A DNA stretch of 52,626 nucleotides from contig JAEYGI010000014.1 in NCBI GenBank assembly GCA_023402395.1, forward strand, positions 1-52,626. Direction: 5' to 3'. The translations under genes were made by a program, and so were the position numbers. How positions within the stretch are numbered: the stretch's first letter is position 1; every line of letters starts with the position of its first letter. Origin of the DNA: Bacillota bacterium (lineage in GTDB: Bacteria > Bacillota > UBA4882 > UBA8346). Shown here piece by piece: positions 17,323 to 25,557 of this stretch. The notes beneath the pieces were generated by a model. That model was not told the DNA's origin. It was given only the letters and a program-made list of their open reading frames with translations, and did no database searches.

Positions 17323-17610
17323 TTACTTTCGAAACAAGACTGCCATCATCTCTCGGATTAGCTCATTGTCCACTTGATAAAAGACTTCCAGTCCCTCGCG
17401 CCGGCAGCGCAGAATTCCGTTCAGCCGCAGCTTGGCCAGATGCTGAGAGATGGTGGACTGGGGCAGATTCAAGCAAGACTGCATATGCTGCACATTGCAC
17501 TCGCCTTTCTCCAGCAGCCCCCGGACAATGCACAGCCGGACCGGATGGGCGAGGGCCTTCAATAATTCGGCCTTCTCATAAAAACATTGCCAATCCGACG
17601 GATTCTCCAT
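17323..17610 (-). CDS. ArsR/SmtB-family transcription regulator
   Basis: The product has 95 residues from the ATG at 17610 with AGGAGGT 4 bases upstream. It is a single winged helix-turn-helix domain: KAELLKALAHPVRLCIVRGLL, then the recognition helix QSTISQHLAKLRLNGIL, then the wing RREGLEVFYQVDN. Members repress metal or stress genes and come off DNA when they bind a metal or are oxidised. Cys residues sit in RLCIV, GECNV, QSCLNL and LRCRRE. CNVQHMQSC occupies the place of the alpha-3 metal site but lacks the classical CVC motif. The ligand is unknown. It is convergent with the TPP enzyme gene and has no obvious target beside it. Confidence 0.85.
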   Translation of the reverse strand: MENPSDWQCFYEKAELLKALAHPVRLCIVRGLLEKGECNVQHMQSCLNLPQSTISQHLAKLRLNGILRCRREGLEVFYQVDNELIREMMAVLFRK

Positions 17611-17754
17611 GAGACCTCCTTATTTTGCGCAATAAAAGCATCTGATACACCGGCTCGGGGGTTGAGACGCTGATAAAGCCGGCTAAAACAGGATAATATC
17701 AATGAAAATGCCTTTGTTATATTACAATAATACGATATAGTCAATCTCAAAAAA

Positions 17755-19197
17755 TTATCCGCTGGAATCGAACAGATCCAAGGAATCGGTGATCCCGGTC
17801 GCGGTCGCCACCCGGACGCGGTTCCTGCCGGAATTTTTCGCCTCATACAATGCCTCATCGGCCAGATGCAGAAGCTTTTCATATCCGAGCGAAACTCCGG
17901 GAAAACAGGCAACCCCGGAACTGATCGTCACCGGAATCCGCGTACCGTCGTTGGCCAGAAAACGGTGGCATTCGATCAGTTCCCGGATGTTCTCAGCGAA
18001 TTGAAGCGCTTGGGCTTGCTTCATCCCGGGCAGAACGATTACGAATTCCTCCCCGCCGTAGCGGGCGAGAATCCCGCCGGGAAGCTCGCGCTGAATCAAT
18101 CCGGCGGCGTTCTTCAACACCGCGTCTCCGGTCAAATGGCCGAACCGGTCGTTGACGCTTTTGAACAAATCGATGTCCAGGAGGATGACGGCCACATCCG
18201 TCGGCGAACCGTCAAACAGCTCCTCCATATAATGAACCAGATAGGTACGGTTGTAAGCTCCGGTCAGGTAATCATGGGTGGCGTTCTCTTTCATTTGGGA
18301 ATACAGCGAGGCGTTCTCCACCGAGAGGCTCAGTTCCTTGGCGATCAGTTTGGCGAAGTCCAGCAAATCCTCGGTAACGCCGCCGCCAATCTCATGTTCG
18401 AGCAGAATGACGCCAAAGCTGTCATTCCGGCCGACCAACGGGATAATGGCATAGCTTTTGAAATAATGGGCCAGTTCCGAATCGGGGGTATTGCGGTGCG
18501 AGATAATGGATTTTTCGCGGAACGCTTTCGCGATGATATGATCGCTTTGAACCGGAATGGCTCCGATCAGGTTGCCGGCGGAGATAAAGCCGGAGATCGC
18601 CTTGATGACCAGTTCCTGCGCGGATTCATCCAGCAGGTAAATGGAGCAGTGTTTACAGCCCAGGACGCCAATGACAATATCGGCGGTTTTTTTGAGCAGG
18701 TTTTCAGTATCCAGCTCGCGGCCGATCTCTTCCTGGATCAGTTGCAGGGTATAGGATTGGGCGTACTTCTCCTCCACTTTCATATTGGAGATCTGCAGTT
18801 GTTGGAAGTTAATCTCCAGTTCCCGGCGGGATTGTTCCATCTGCTCGTAAAGTCTGAGGAAGGACTGGCGCAGCTCGGAAAGCTCGTCGTGATGGTTATC
18901 CGGTTCCAGCCGTGGGCTTTGGCCGGCAAAGATGAGATGAAGATAATTGATAAGTTCAGCTAAACGTTTATCAGTGGAGCGGCGAGTCAGCCATAACGCT
19001 AAAAAGACAAATAATGACTGCGCCAAAAAGATTACAGCCAATGCCGGAAGATGATCCCTTAAACCGCTTAATTCCAAATTCAAATTGAACAATAAACCCG
19101 CCGATTCAGGCAAAACCATCAACAGCAAGATAATTAGGAGCAGTGGTGCCGTGCTGATTGAAGTGGCTATAAGGAGCGCCTTGGTCCGTAATCTCAT
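17755..19197 (-). CDS. GAF-GGDEF diguanylate cyclase, membrane bound
   Basis: The product has 480 residues from the ATG at 19197, with GGGGGTGG 4-5 bases upstream. The 13-residue extension to 19236 lacks such a site. Two membrane helices (about 5-30 and 50-70) flank a short outer loop. A coiled-coil linker (100-145, EQMEQSRRELEINFQQLQ) connects to a GAF domain (about 150-300, with CKHCSIYLLDES). The GGDEF domain carries DYLTGAYNRTYL, LLDIDLFKSVNDRFGH and the active loop ARYGGEEFVIVLPG near residue 380, so cyclase activity is expected. No RxxD inhibitory site stands just before the active loop. It probably senses a small ligand or redox state through GAF. It is monocistronic. Confidence 0.92.
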   Translation of the reverse strand: MRLRTKALLIATSISTAPLLLIILLLMVLPESAGLLFNLNLELSGLRDHLPALAVIFLAQSLFVFLALWLTRRSTDKRLAELINYLHLIFAGQSPRLEPDNHHDELSELRQSFLRLYEQMEQSRRELEINFQQLQISNMKVEEKYAQSYTLQLIQEEIGRELDTENLLKKTADIVIGVLGCKHCSIYLLDESAQELVIKAISGFISAGNLIGAIPVQSDHIIAKAFREKSIISHRNTPDSELAHYFKSYAIIPLVGRNDSFGVILLEHEIGGGVTEDLLDFAKLIAKELSLSVENASLYSQMKENATHDYLTGAYNRTYLVHYMEELFDGSPTDVAVILLDIDLFKSVNDRFGHLTGDAVLKNAAGLIQRELPGGILARYGGEEFVIVLPGMKQAQALQFAENIRELIECHRFLANDGTRIPVTISSGVACFPGVSLGYEKLLHLADEALYEAKNSGRNRVRVATATGITDSLDLFDSSG

Positions 19198-19416
19198 CGG
19201 GCCACCCCCTGTCATTTTTAATATCGGCATTTTCAAAAATAAGTTGATAGCTGTTAAATATTAACTAAATCATCTAAAGCCTTGTAGATAAAGCATGCTC
19301 TACATTACGGCCCCGCCGGATAATCCCGGTAGATCACTGCCCCGCTTTTCCCGGCATCCGTATATGTCTCCCCGGCCAAAGACTGGGGGTATCCCAACGC
19401 ATCGAAATCATCACGA

Positions 19417-20103
19417 TCAATAATAATATTTCCGCCGGGTTCTGAGAAAGAGCCGATGCAGGATCAATCCGGCCAGAAAACCGCCGATATGCGCGGTCCA
19501 GGCAATGTTGGAAACGTCTGCTCCTCCTCGGGAAAGCATAAATGAATAGATTTGGCTGAGCAGCCAGAATCCCAGATAAACGAGGGCCGGGATTTCCAGG
19601 AACAGCGGGATGAAAAAGACGGGAATCAAAGTCACGATCCGGGCCGAAGGAAACATGACAAAATAAGCGCCCATAACTCCGGCGATGGCGCCGGAAGCGC
19701 CAATGGTGACGCTCGGCGAAAGCGGATCGGAATAGAAATGGACCAGTCCGGCCGCGACACCGCTGATCAGATAAAACAGCAGGAACCGGCCGGGCCCCAT
19801 CCGGTCCTCCACATTATCGCCGAAGAGCCAGAGCGCCCAGAGGTTGCCAATGGCATGCATCCATCCGCCGTGCAAGAACATGTACGAGACAAACGGAAAC
19901 CAGGCGGCCGGGTCCAAAACCGGCAACCGCCCCCGGAAACTCTCCGGAATTAATCCGAATTGACCCAGCAGGTGCTGATAGGTCTCGGGATCGAACTCCA
20001 ACTGTTTCAACTGATAAAGGAATACCGCCAAAGTAACCAGGATAATCAGCCAGGTCATCACTGGCCGGTGACGGCTGGGGATCGTATCCCGCAACGGAAT
20101 CAT
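19417..20103 (-). CDS. Rhomboid-family intramembrane serine protease
   Basis: The product has 228 residues from the ATG at 20103, with GGGAG 7 bases upstream. An upstream frame to 20148 lacks a site. Six or so membrane helices are present. The catalytic Ser is in GASGAIAGVMGAYF and the catalytic His in WTAHIGGFLAGLIL. The first loop contains FVSYMFLHGGWMHAIGNLWALWLFGDNVEDRMG, the usual rhomboid L1 and HxxxN region. The enzyme cuts membrane proteins within or near the bilayer. Its substrates are unknown. The C-terminus is basic (RLFLRTRRKYYY). The order mutT then rhomboid on the same strand leaves a 93-base gap with a small 9-bp tandem repeat. Confidence 0.93.
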   Translation of the reverse strand: MIPLRDTIPSRHRPVMTWLIILVTLAVFLYQLKQLEFDPETYQHLLGQFGLIPESFRGRLPVLDPAAWFPFVSYMFLHGGWMHAIGNLWALWLFGDNVEDRMGPGRFLLFYLISGVAAGLVHFYSDPLSPSVTIGASGAIAGVMGAYFVMFPSARIVTLIPVFFIPLFLEIPALVYLGFWLLSQIYSFMLSRGGADVSNIAWTAHIGGFLAGLILHRLFLRTRRKYYY

Positions 20104-20168
20104 CTGTCTGCTCCCTTCCATGCCGTCCGGCCGGAGCCGGCGGGCCAATCATCGGTCAAACGGGTCGC

Positions 20169-20195
20169 GGTCCCTACGGTCCCTACGTTCCCTAC
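20169..20195. repeat. Three tandem 9-bp repeats
   Basis: Units GGTCCCTAC, GGTCCCTAC and GTTCCCTAC lie head to tail between the rhomboid and mutT genes. Short and of unknown role, probably slippage. Confidence 0.8.
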
Positions 20196-20196
20196 G

Positions 20197-20586
20197 TTAT
20201 AGATCATCCCGGTAGTTTCTCCAAAAACAGGAATCGGCCGCGGGTTTCTCCAGCCGGTCGATCTGTTCCGGGCTTAGGAAACAAACCTCCTGGCACTGAA
20301 GGGCGCTGGGGGACCCGGAGCGGATGCGGCAGGCGAAATAGAGCAGAATCAACTGCTGATCGCCGTCGTTTACCGAAACTACGTCCAAGACCCGGCCGGC
20401 TTCGGCTGCGATCCCCAGTTCCTCCCGGAGTTCGCGGCAAATGGCCTGCCGCGGGTCTTCGCCCGGTTCCACTTTACCGCCGGGAAACTCCCATTTGCCG
20501 CCCTCCCGGTCATTCAGGCGGCGCCGGGCCATCAGGATCCGGTTTGCTTCATGGATGACCCCGGCCGTGACCAGAATCTGCTTCAT
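20197..20586 (-). CDS. mutT: Nudix hydrolase, MutT-like
   Basis: The product has 129 residues from the ATG at 20586, with AAGGA 5 bases upstream. A second ATG lies one codon earlier, and the frame extends without a site to 20637. The Nudix box is complete: GGKVEPGEDPRQAICRELREELGI. The N-terminal strand ILVTAGVIHEANRILMARRR and the segment GGKWEFPGGK are typical of MutT, which removes 8-oxo-dGTP from the nucleotide pool. The final WRNYRDDL has no special motif. Other Nudix substrates are possible. It lies between tyrS and rhomboid on the same strand. Confidence 0.9.
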   Translation of the reverse strand: MKQILVTAGVIHEANRILMARRRLNDREGGKWEFPGGKVEPGEDPRQAICRELREELGIAAEAGRVLDVVSVNDGDQQLILLYFACRIRSGSPSALQCQEVCFLSPEQIDRLEKPAADSCFWRNYRDDL

Positions 20587-20727
20587 CATAATCCTTTCCC
20601 TAAAAGCGGCGCCGAGCCGTCGGCGCGCTGAAAGCATCGCGTTCGAATTCGAGTGGTAACAATTTCAAGTTAGTCCTGATTACCATTAAACCATAAACCG
20701 GCGTTTCATTCAACTTGAAAACGAAAA

Positions 20728-20755
20728 GGCGCCGCAAGCTTGCGGCGCCTTCAAG
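20728..20755 (-). terminator. Terminator of tyrS
   Basis: A near-perfect GC hairpin, AAGGCGCCGCAA/TTGCGGCGCCTT, on the minus strand is followed by TTCGTTTTC, about 35 bases past the tyrS stop. Confidence 0.85.
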
Positions 20756-20787
20756 AACGTGAAATCAAAAACCTGACGGGTAACGGT

Positions 20788-22011
20788 TTAAATCGCTTTC
20801 ACCGTTTGAAACTGTTTCTTCCCCTTTTTAAGCAGCAGCTTGTCGTCGCGGAGATCAGCCCCGGTCACCAGCCGGTTGAAATCGGTCACTTTTTCGTCAT
20901 TCAGACTGATCCCGCCTTGCTGAACCAGGCGTCTGGCCTCGCTCTTGGACTCGGCCAGGCCGGCCTTGACCAGCAGATCGAGAATCCCCAATCCCGGCCC
21001 GAACTCCGTCCGGCTGATCTCAACCTGCGGCACCGCCTGCTCGTCTCCGGCGCCTCCGAAAAGAGCCGATGCCGCCTGTTGCGCCTTCAGCGCCTCCGCT
21101 TCACCGTGGGCCAGCTTGGTAACTTCGAACGCCAAAATTTGCTTGGCGTCGTTGATCTCCCGGTCCGCAAGCGATCCCAGCCGCCGGACTTCGTCCATCG
21201 GCAGGAAGGTGTAAAGGGCCAGAAAACGTTCCACGTCCCGGTCGTCACAGTTCCGCCAGTATTGATAGAACTCATACGGCGTGGTCTTGGCCGGATCGAG
21301 CCAGATCGCGCCGGCCTCGGTCTTCCCCATTTTCCGCCCGGAACTGGTGGTCAGTAACGGGAAGGTGATGCCGTAGGCTTCCTTCCCCTCCAAGCGCCGG
21401 ATCAAGTCGGCGCCGGACAAGATGTTGGACCACTGGTCATCTCCGCCCATCTGGAGCCGGCAACCGTATTTCCGGTATAGCACCAGAAAATCATAGGACT
21501 GGAGCAGCATGTAGTTGAATTCGATGAACGATAGCCCTTTCTCCATCCGGGTCTTAAAACATTCGGCGGTCAGCATCCGGTTCACTGAAAACTGAGAGCC
21601 GATCTCCCGCAGGAACTCGATATAGTTCAGTTCCAGCAACCAGTCGCCGTTGTTGACCATCAGCGCCTTCCCCTCGGAAAAGTCAAGATAGCGGGAGAGT
21701 TGTCCTTTAAAACAGGACGCATTGTGGGCGATGATCTCCTGGGTCATCATCCGACGCATCTCGGTCTTGCCGCTGGGATCGCCGATCATCGCCGTTCCGC
21801 CGCCGAGAATGGCGATGGGCCGGTGTCCGGCCCGCTGCATATGGGCCATGGCCATGATCGGCAGCAGGCTGCCCACGTGCAGGCTGTCGGCGGTCGGATC
21901 GAAACCGATATAGAAGGTGACCCGCTCCTTCTCCAGCAGTTCGAACAAAGGTTCCTGATGCGTGGTCTGCTGGATAAAACCGCGCTCTTTTAGGGTTTCA
22001 AAAACGGACAT
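20788..22011 (-). CDS. tyrS: Tyrosyl-tRNA synthetase
   Basis: The enzyme charges tRNA-Tyr with tyrosine. The product has 407 residues from the ATG at 22011 with GGAGG 8 bases upstream. The longer frame to 22113 runs into the T-box terminator and is excluded. Class I motifs are present: the HIGH-like HVGSLLP, the KMSKS-like loop GRKMGKTEAG, tyrosine-pocket FYIGFDPTADSLHVG, and QMGGDDQWSNI. The C-terminal 65 residues form an S4-like RNA-binding domain (AESKSEARRLVQQGGISLNDEKV). Transcription is controlled by the T-box leader directly upstream, so uncharged tRNA-Tyr should induce it. Confidence 0.97.
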   Translation of the reverse strand: MSVFETLKERGFIQQTTHQEPLFELLEKERVTFYIGFDPTADSLHVGSLLPIMAMAHMQRAGHRPIAILGGGTAMIGDPSGKTEMRRMMTQEIIAHNASCFKGQLSRYLDFSEGKALMVNNGDWLLELNYIEFLREIGSQFSVNRMLTAECFKTRMEKGLSFIEFNYMLLQSYDFLVLYRKYGCRLQMGGDDQWSNILSGADLIRRLEGKEAYGITFPLLTTSSGRKMGKTEAGAIWLDPAKTTPYEFYQYWRNCDDRDVERFLALYTFLPMDEVRRLGSLADREINDAKQILAFEVTKLAHGEAEALKAQQAASALFGGAGDEQAVPQVEISRTEFGPGLGILDLLVKAGLAESKSEARRLVQQGGISLNDEKVTDFNRLVTGADLRDDKLLLKKGKKQFQTVKAI

Positions 22012-22063
22012 GACATAAACCTCCTCAAATTGTCGAAAATGGTAGCGCAGCGCCGCTTTAAAA

Positions 22064-22318
22064 ATAAAAAAAGACCATCGTCCGGGTAAGGACGAATGGT
22101 CTCGTGGTACCACCTTACTTTACGCGCCCTATCAAACAAGTGCGGGCGCGCCTCAAACCGCGATAACGGGCGGACCGTGCCGGTCTACTTGCGCTTGGTT
22201 TCGACCGGAGGCTCGGGAGGGTAATTCGGCGTCCGTCTACGGCAGGCTCGCACCTTCCGCCCGCTCTCTATCTGTCACCACGGCGCTTTAGTAATCTCCG
22301 TCAAAGCCGGTATGAAAA
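22064..22318 (-). promoter_or_regulatory. T-box leader of tyrS with terminator
   Basis: On the minus strand, AGAGAGCGGGCGGAAGGTG and the stem I segment GCGAGCC lead to GAATTACCCTCCC, where TAC is the probable tyrosine specifier codon. The conserved T-box core AAGGTGGTACCACG (22116-22103) precedes a strong terminator (AGACCATTCGTCC/GGACGATGGTCT, 22102-22072) with a T-rich tail (to 22064). Uncharged tRNA-Tyr should favour the antiterminator. The stem I limits are approximate. Confidence 0.93.
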
Positions 22319-22382
22319 AAGATTTTTTAAATTATATCACAGGACGGGAAAGCGGACAAGAGGCTATGTGAAAAAGCCATTC

Positions 22383-22634
22383 GCCAATTTCCAATTGGTG
22401 GATGGCAATTGCCCAATGGCAGCTGCCAATGTCACTTTGCGATCTTTCCCATGTCGATTGTCATTTGACATTGGAGGAATGCAATCTGCCAATTTCCAAT
22501 TGGTGGATCGCAATCCGGAATTGCCATCTTCCAATGTGGAAAAGCGATGATGCAATGTGGATAAGTCATTTGACAATACAGCAGAACCAGTTGGCGGCGG
22601 AACATTGCCGGATGGAGATCGAGAAAAGCGGCAA
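22383..22634. repeat. Degenerate tandem array, 21-bp period, CCAATT-type dyads
   Basis: Twelve consecutive 21-bp units can be laid out from 22383. Units 1 and 6 (22383 and 22488, exactly 105 bp apart) are identical over 21 bases. Dyads include CCAATTTCCAATTGG at 22384 and 22489, GCAATCCGGAATTGC at 22510 and CATTGGAGGAATG at 22470. The last units are very degenerate. It shares the period, but not the sequence, of the arrays at 3032, 31331 and 52181. Short frames on both strands read it as seven-residue repeats and are not believed. Confidence 0.75.
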
Positions 22635-22647
22635 TACGGAAAACTAT

Positions 22648-22792
22648 ATATGTCGCAATAAGTTTTTTGAACACCAGATAAATGGCGACATATTTCCCTT
22701 GATTTATAAGTTGAAATAAAAACTGACATTGACCTTTCCCAGCGGTGCTTTAAGGATGGGAAAGCTTATTCACAAATTTATTTCAACTTATA
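22648..22792. repeat. Composite hairpin element, modules C and B
   Basis: Module C (22648-22693) has 9-bp ends ATATGTCGC/GCGACATAT around a loop containing AGTTTTTTGAAC. After 11 bases, module B (22705-22792) has 16-bp perfect ends TATAAGTTGAAATAAA/TTTATTTCAACTTATA. Inside B is a second stem, CTTTCCC/GGGAAAG, with GCTTTAAGGA in its loop. Related modules occur at 30373, 39537 and 40097. Confidence 0.85.
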
Positions 22793-22914
22793 TAGCGCAG
22801 CTGGCGGAGATGCTTCGCGAACGGCGGCGGCAGGTTAGCAAAAGTCAAACCGCCGCCCGGGATAATCGGGTGGCGGATTTGAGTCAATTAACAAGACTGC
22901 TCCTGAAAACGTAA
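22793..22914 (+). pseudogene. Truncated relative of the orphan gene at 39707
   Basis: After the hairpin element, the plus frame reads IAQLAEMLRERRRQV and later RVADLSQLTRLLLKT before a stop. This aligns with LAQLIRRSERLFQHV and QIADLLQLTRLANRL at the end of the protein at 39707-40084. The N-terminal two thirds are absent and the frame enters from the element itself (HKFISTY), with no ribosome-binding site in it. I read this as a 3' remnant left after rearrangement at the element. The match is short, so chance resemblance is possible. Confidence 0.45.
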
Positions 22915-22921
22915 GTCCAGG

Positions 22922-23707
22922 CTATTTCTCCTTGCCCCGGAACGCGGCGCCGCAGGGTATTCCGTAGCGCGCCAAGGCGACGCCGCCGACCCAACTGAGC
23001 AGGCGGTCGGTGGCAAAACCCATGATCCCCAGCGAAAACAAGCCCACGAAAATCCAATCGGTCTTAAAATACAGCCGGGAACTCCAGATCATAAAGCCGA
23101 CGCCCTCATTGGCCGCCACCATCTCCGCGCCGATGATCGCCATAAACGAGGAACTCATGGCCAGCCGGACTCCGGTGAAAATATAAGGAATGGTGGCCGG
23201 AACGATCACATACTGCATAATCTGGCGCTCCGAAGCCCCCATGCAGCGCGCCGAACGAAGCTTGTCTTCCTCCACCGCCAGCACCCCGGTCATGGTGTTC
23301 AAAATCACTGTAAATAAAGTGGCATACATGATCAGCGCCACTTTGGACGTTTCCCCGATGCCGAGCCATAACATGAATAACGTGATAAAGGCCAACGGCG
23401 GAATAAACCGGATGAAGTGCAGAAACGGTTCGGTCAGCGCCCGCAACAGGGCGCTTCTGCCCATCAACAGGCCGATTGGAACGGCGCAAATGACACCGAG
23501 CGCCCATCCCTTCAAAACCCGGGCCAGGCTGATTCCGATGTATCGGAATAACGAGCCGTCCTGTGACAATTCCACGACTCCCCGCAATGTCGGCAGCGGG
23601 CCGGGGAAGAAATCGGGATTGGAGTGCAGCGCCACTAGTTGCCAAAGCAACAAAACCATCGCCCAGGTTGCCACGCCGGTGTTTAATAGCTTTCGCGCCC
23701 ATGTCAT
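22922..23707 (-). CDS. ABC transporter permease, NitT/TauT/SsuC-like
   Basis: The product has 261 residues with about six membrane helices. It has the permease docking loop RSARCMGASERQIMQYVIVPATIPYIFTGVRLAM and FLHFIRFIPPLAFITLFMLWLGIGE, both typical of sulfonate, taurine, nitrate and related importers. It starts at the ATG at 23707, 6 bases after the ATPase stop, with GGGAG upstream. It is the last gene of the marR-to-permease operon. The arylsulfotransferase-like gene in the same operon suggests an organosulfur compound as cargo. No terminator is obvious downstream before the gene remnant at 22914. Confidence 0.92.
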   Translation of the reverse strand: MTWARKLLNTGVATWAMVLLLWQLVALHSNPDFFPGPLPTLRGVVELSQDGSLFRYIGISLARVLKGWALGVICAVPIGLLMGRSALLRALTEPFLHFIRFIPPLAFITLFMLWLGIGETSKVALIMYATLFTVILNTMTGVLAVEEDKLRSARCMGASERQIMQYVIVPATIPYIFTGVRLAMSSSFMAIIGAEMVAANEGVGFMIWSSRLYFKTDWIFVGLFSLGIMGFATDRLLSWVGGVALARYGIPCGAAFRGKEK

Positions 23708-23713
23708 CCCAGT

Positions 23714-24496
23714 TCACGCTCCCTCTCCAAAATGGCGCCCGATAATCTGATAAATTTCGTTGAATTGAGGTTTTGTAACATCCCTGGGGTAATCCAGCGG
23801 CACATCATAAATAGCGGTGATCCGCGAATCCGGGCCCAAAGACATGATCCCGACGCGCTGCCCCAGCAGCAACGCTTCCTGGAGATCGTGGGTGACGAAA
23901 ACGATCGTTTTGGCCGTCCGCCGCCAAATGCGGACCAGCTCTTTCTGCATGGCGCGGCGGGTCATGGCGTCCAGCGCGCCGAACGGCTCATCCATCAACA
24001 GAATCGCCGGGTCGTTGGCGAGAACCCGCGCCAACTGCACCCGCTGCTTCATGCCGCCGGAAAGTTCCCGGGGAAATTTGGTTTCATGGCCGGTGAGCCC
24101 GACCAATTCAAGGTATCGGTCGGAGACGCGCCGCCGCTCCTCTTTGGGAACCCGCTTCATCCGCAGGCCGAATTCCACATTCCCCCTGACCGTAAGCCAC
24201 GGGAACAGGGAAGAATCGGCGTTTTGAAAGACCATCGCCCGCTCGCTGCCGTGTTTTTCGATTTTGTGATCCCCGAGGCTGACCGTTCCTTCGCTGGCGC
24301 CAATAAAACCGGCGACCAAATTGAGCAAGGTCGACTTGCCGCATCCGCTCGGACCGAGCAGCACGAAGAATTCTCCCGCGTTTACCACCAGATCGACACT
24401 TTTCAAAATATAACGGGACTCTGCCCGGCCCGGATCGTCAAAGGTCTTGCCGACCTTTTCAACCCGGATCGGGCATGGAGTAAAAGACCCTGACAT
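23714..24496 (-). CDS. ABC transporter ATP-binding protein, NitT/TauT/SsuB-like
   Basis: The product has 260 residues from the ATG at 24496, with AAGGAGA about 8 bases upstream. All ABC motifs are intact: Walker A GPSGCGKST, Q-loop MVFQNADSSLFPW, signature LSGGMKQRVQLARVL, Walker B AILLMDEPFGALD and switch His FVTHDLQEALLL. The C-terminal part (DYPRDVTKPQFNEIYQIIG) is typical of SsuB/TauB-like ATPases. It powers the permease encoded next. The binding-protein gene ends 20 bases upstream, so the three are co-transcribed. Confidence 0.94.
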   Translation of the reverse strand: MSGSFTPCPIRVEKVGKTFDDPGRAESRYILKSVDLVVNAGEFFVLLGPSGCGKSTLLNLVAGFIGASEGTVSLGDHKIEKHGSERAMVFQNADSSLFPWLTVRGNVEFGLRMKRVPKEERRRVSDRYLELVGLTGHETKFPRELSGGMKQRVQLARVLANDPAILLMDEPFGALDAMTRRAMQKELVRIWRRTAKTIVFVTHDLQEALLLGQRVGIMSLGPDSRITAIYDVPLDYPRDVTKPQFNEIYQIIGRHFGEGA

Positions 24497-24516
24497 GCCC
24501 GGCTTCTCCTTTCAGG

Positions 24517-25530
24517 TCATGGCGCGTACGTCAAACGGCCGGGGAATGATTTTTCCAGCGGTTTAACATTAATCTTGTCTTTCAGTTCATACTTGTCTTT
24601 CAATATGCCGTGATCTTCGACCCATCGCTTCACATCCTGCAGATGATCGAAATCTTCCTGGCTGAACCCAAGCGCATAATTGGTGTAGTCAAGCTCCGTC
24701 AACACGCTGTCTTTGGGTAGCTTCAGCTCCTTGAACGCCAAGTCGGCGGTTTCTTGGGGGTGCCTCGCGATGTAGCGGATCCCCTCATCCAGGGCTTTGA
24801 GAATTGAGGCCACGGTGTCCGAATTCTTCTCCACAAAAGCGGATTCCAGCAATAAGTAGGAACTGATGTTAACCCCGGAGTCCTGGACTGTCGCCAAGGC
24901 TTTGACCCCTTTAAGGTTTTGGAATTTAGCGGTCATCGCTCCCCCGATCCATACCGCGTCCATATCGCCACGCTGCAAGGACACAATGGCCGCGTCCAAT
25001 GTGCTAAAGGCGACATATTTGATCTCGCTGCCGGCGATATGGTTTTTTTCCAGATATTTGGCCCAGACGTATTCGTAAACCGTTCCTTTCTGAACACCCA
25101 GCTTTTTACCTTTTAAATCCTGGGCCTTCTTAATATCATCCCTGGCAAAGAGAATGGTCCGGGCGCCGGATTTCTTGTTGGTCCGGGTTAACGCGCTAAC
25201 GACCGTCATATCTCCCTTGCCCAGGGAATTGACAAGCGCATAGTCAGCGGCCAAAGCCGTATCCGCCTGTCCGACCAGCAGTGCATTGACCGTATCGATT
25301 CCGTAAGCGAAATTCAAGGTTTCGGCGTCAATGCCGTACTTGGCGAAAAAGCCCTTATCTTTGGCGATCCGGAACTGAAACGAGCCGCCCGCGGCGGTAT
25401 CAATGGCCAGCCTGAGCTTTAGCGGAACCGGCGAATTGGCCTTGGCGGCCGCCGCCGATTGGAACCCCGGGCCCCCGGCCGTTGCCAGAACCAATAAAAT
25501 CAGCCAGAGGGAGAGCAAGTTTCGTTTCAT
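24517..25530 (-). CDS. ABC transporter substrate-binding protein, NitT/TauT/SsuA-like
   Basis: The product has 337 residues from the ATG at 25530, with AGGAGG and an AT-rich spacer upstream. Residues 1-29 are a signal peptide (LLSLWLILLVLATAGGPGFQSAAAA), with no lipobox Cys. The mature protein has the NMT1/SsuA-like pattern: FRIAKDKGFFAKYGIDAETLNF, GQADTALAADYALVNSLGKG, KKLGVQKGTVYEYVWAKYLE, and RGDMDAVWIGGAMTAKFQN. It would deliver the ligand to the ATPase-permease pair downstream. The gene starts 27 bases after the arylsulfotransferase-like gene, whose chemistry suggests sulfate esters or sulfonates as ligand. This is inference. Confidence 0.92.
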   Translation of the reverse strand: MKRNLLSLWLILLVLATAGGPGFQSAAAAKANSPVPLKLRLAIDTAAGGSFQFRIAKDKGFFAKYGIDAETLNFAYGIDTVNALLVGQADTALAADYALVNSLGKGDMTVVSALTRTNKKSGARTILFARDDIKKAQDLKGKKLGVQKGTVYEYVWAKYLEKNHIAGSEIKYVAFSTLDAAIVSLQRGDMDAVWIGGAMTAKFQNLKGVKALATVQDSGVNISSYLLLESAFVEKNSDTVASILKALDEGIRYIARHPQETADLAFKELKLPKDSVLTELDYTNYALGFSQEDFDHLQDVKRWVEDHGILKDKYELKDKINVKPLEKSFPGRLTYAP

Positions 25531-25557
25531 TTTTATTCCTCCTAAAATGTATCAAGC

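Noticed and set aside
17866..18963. Plus-strand open frame of 365 codons
   Set aside because: It is antisense to the GAF-GGDEF gene. The high GC content creates open shadow frames.
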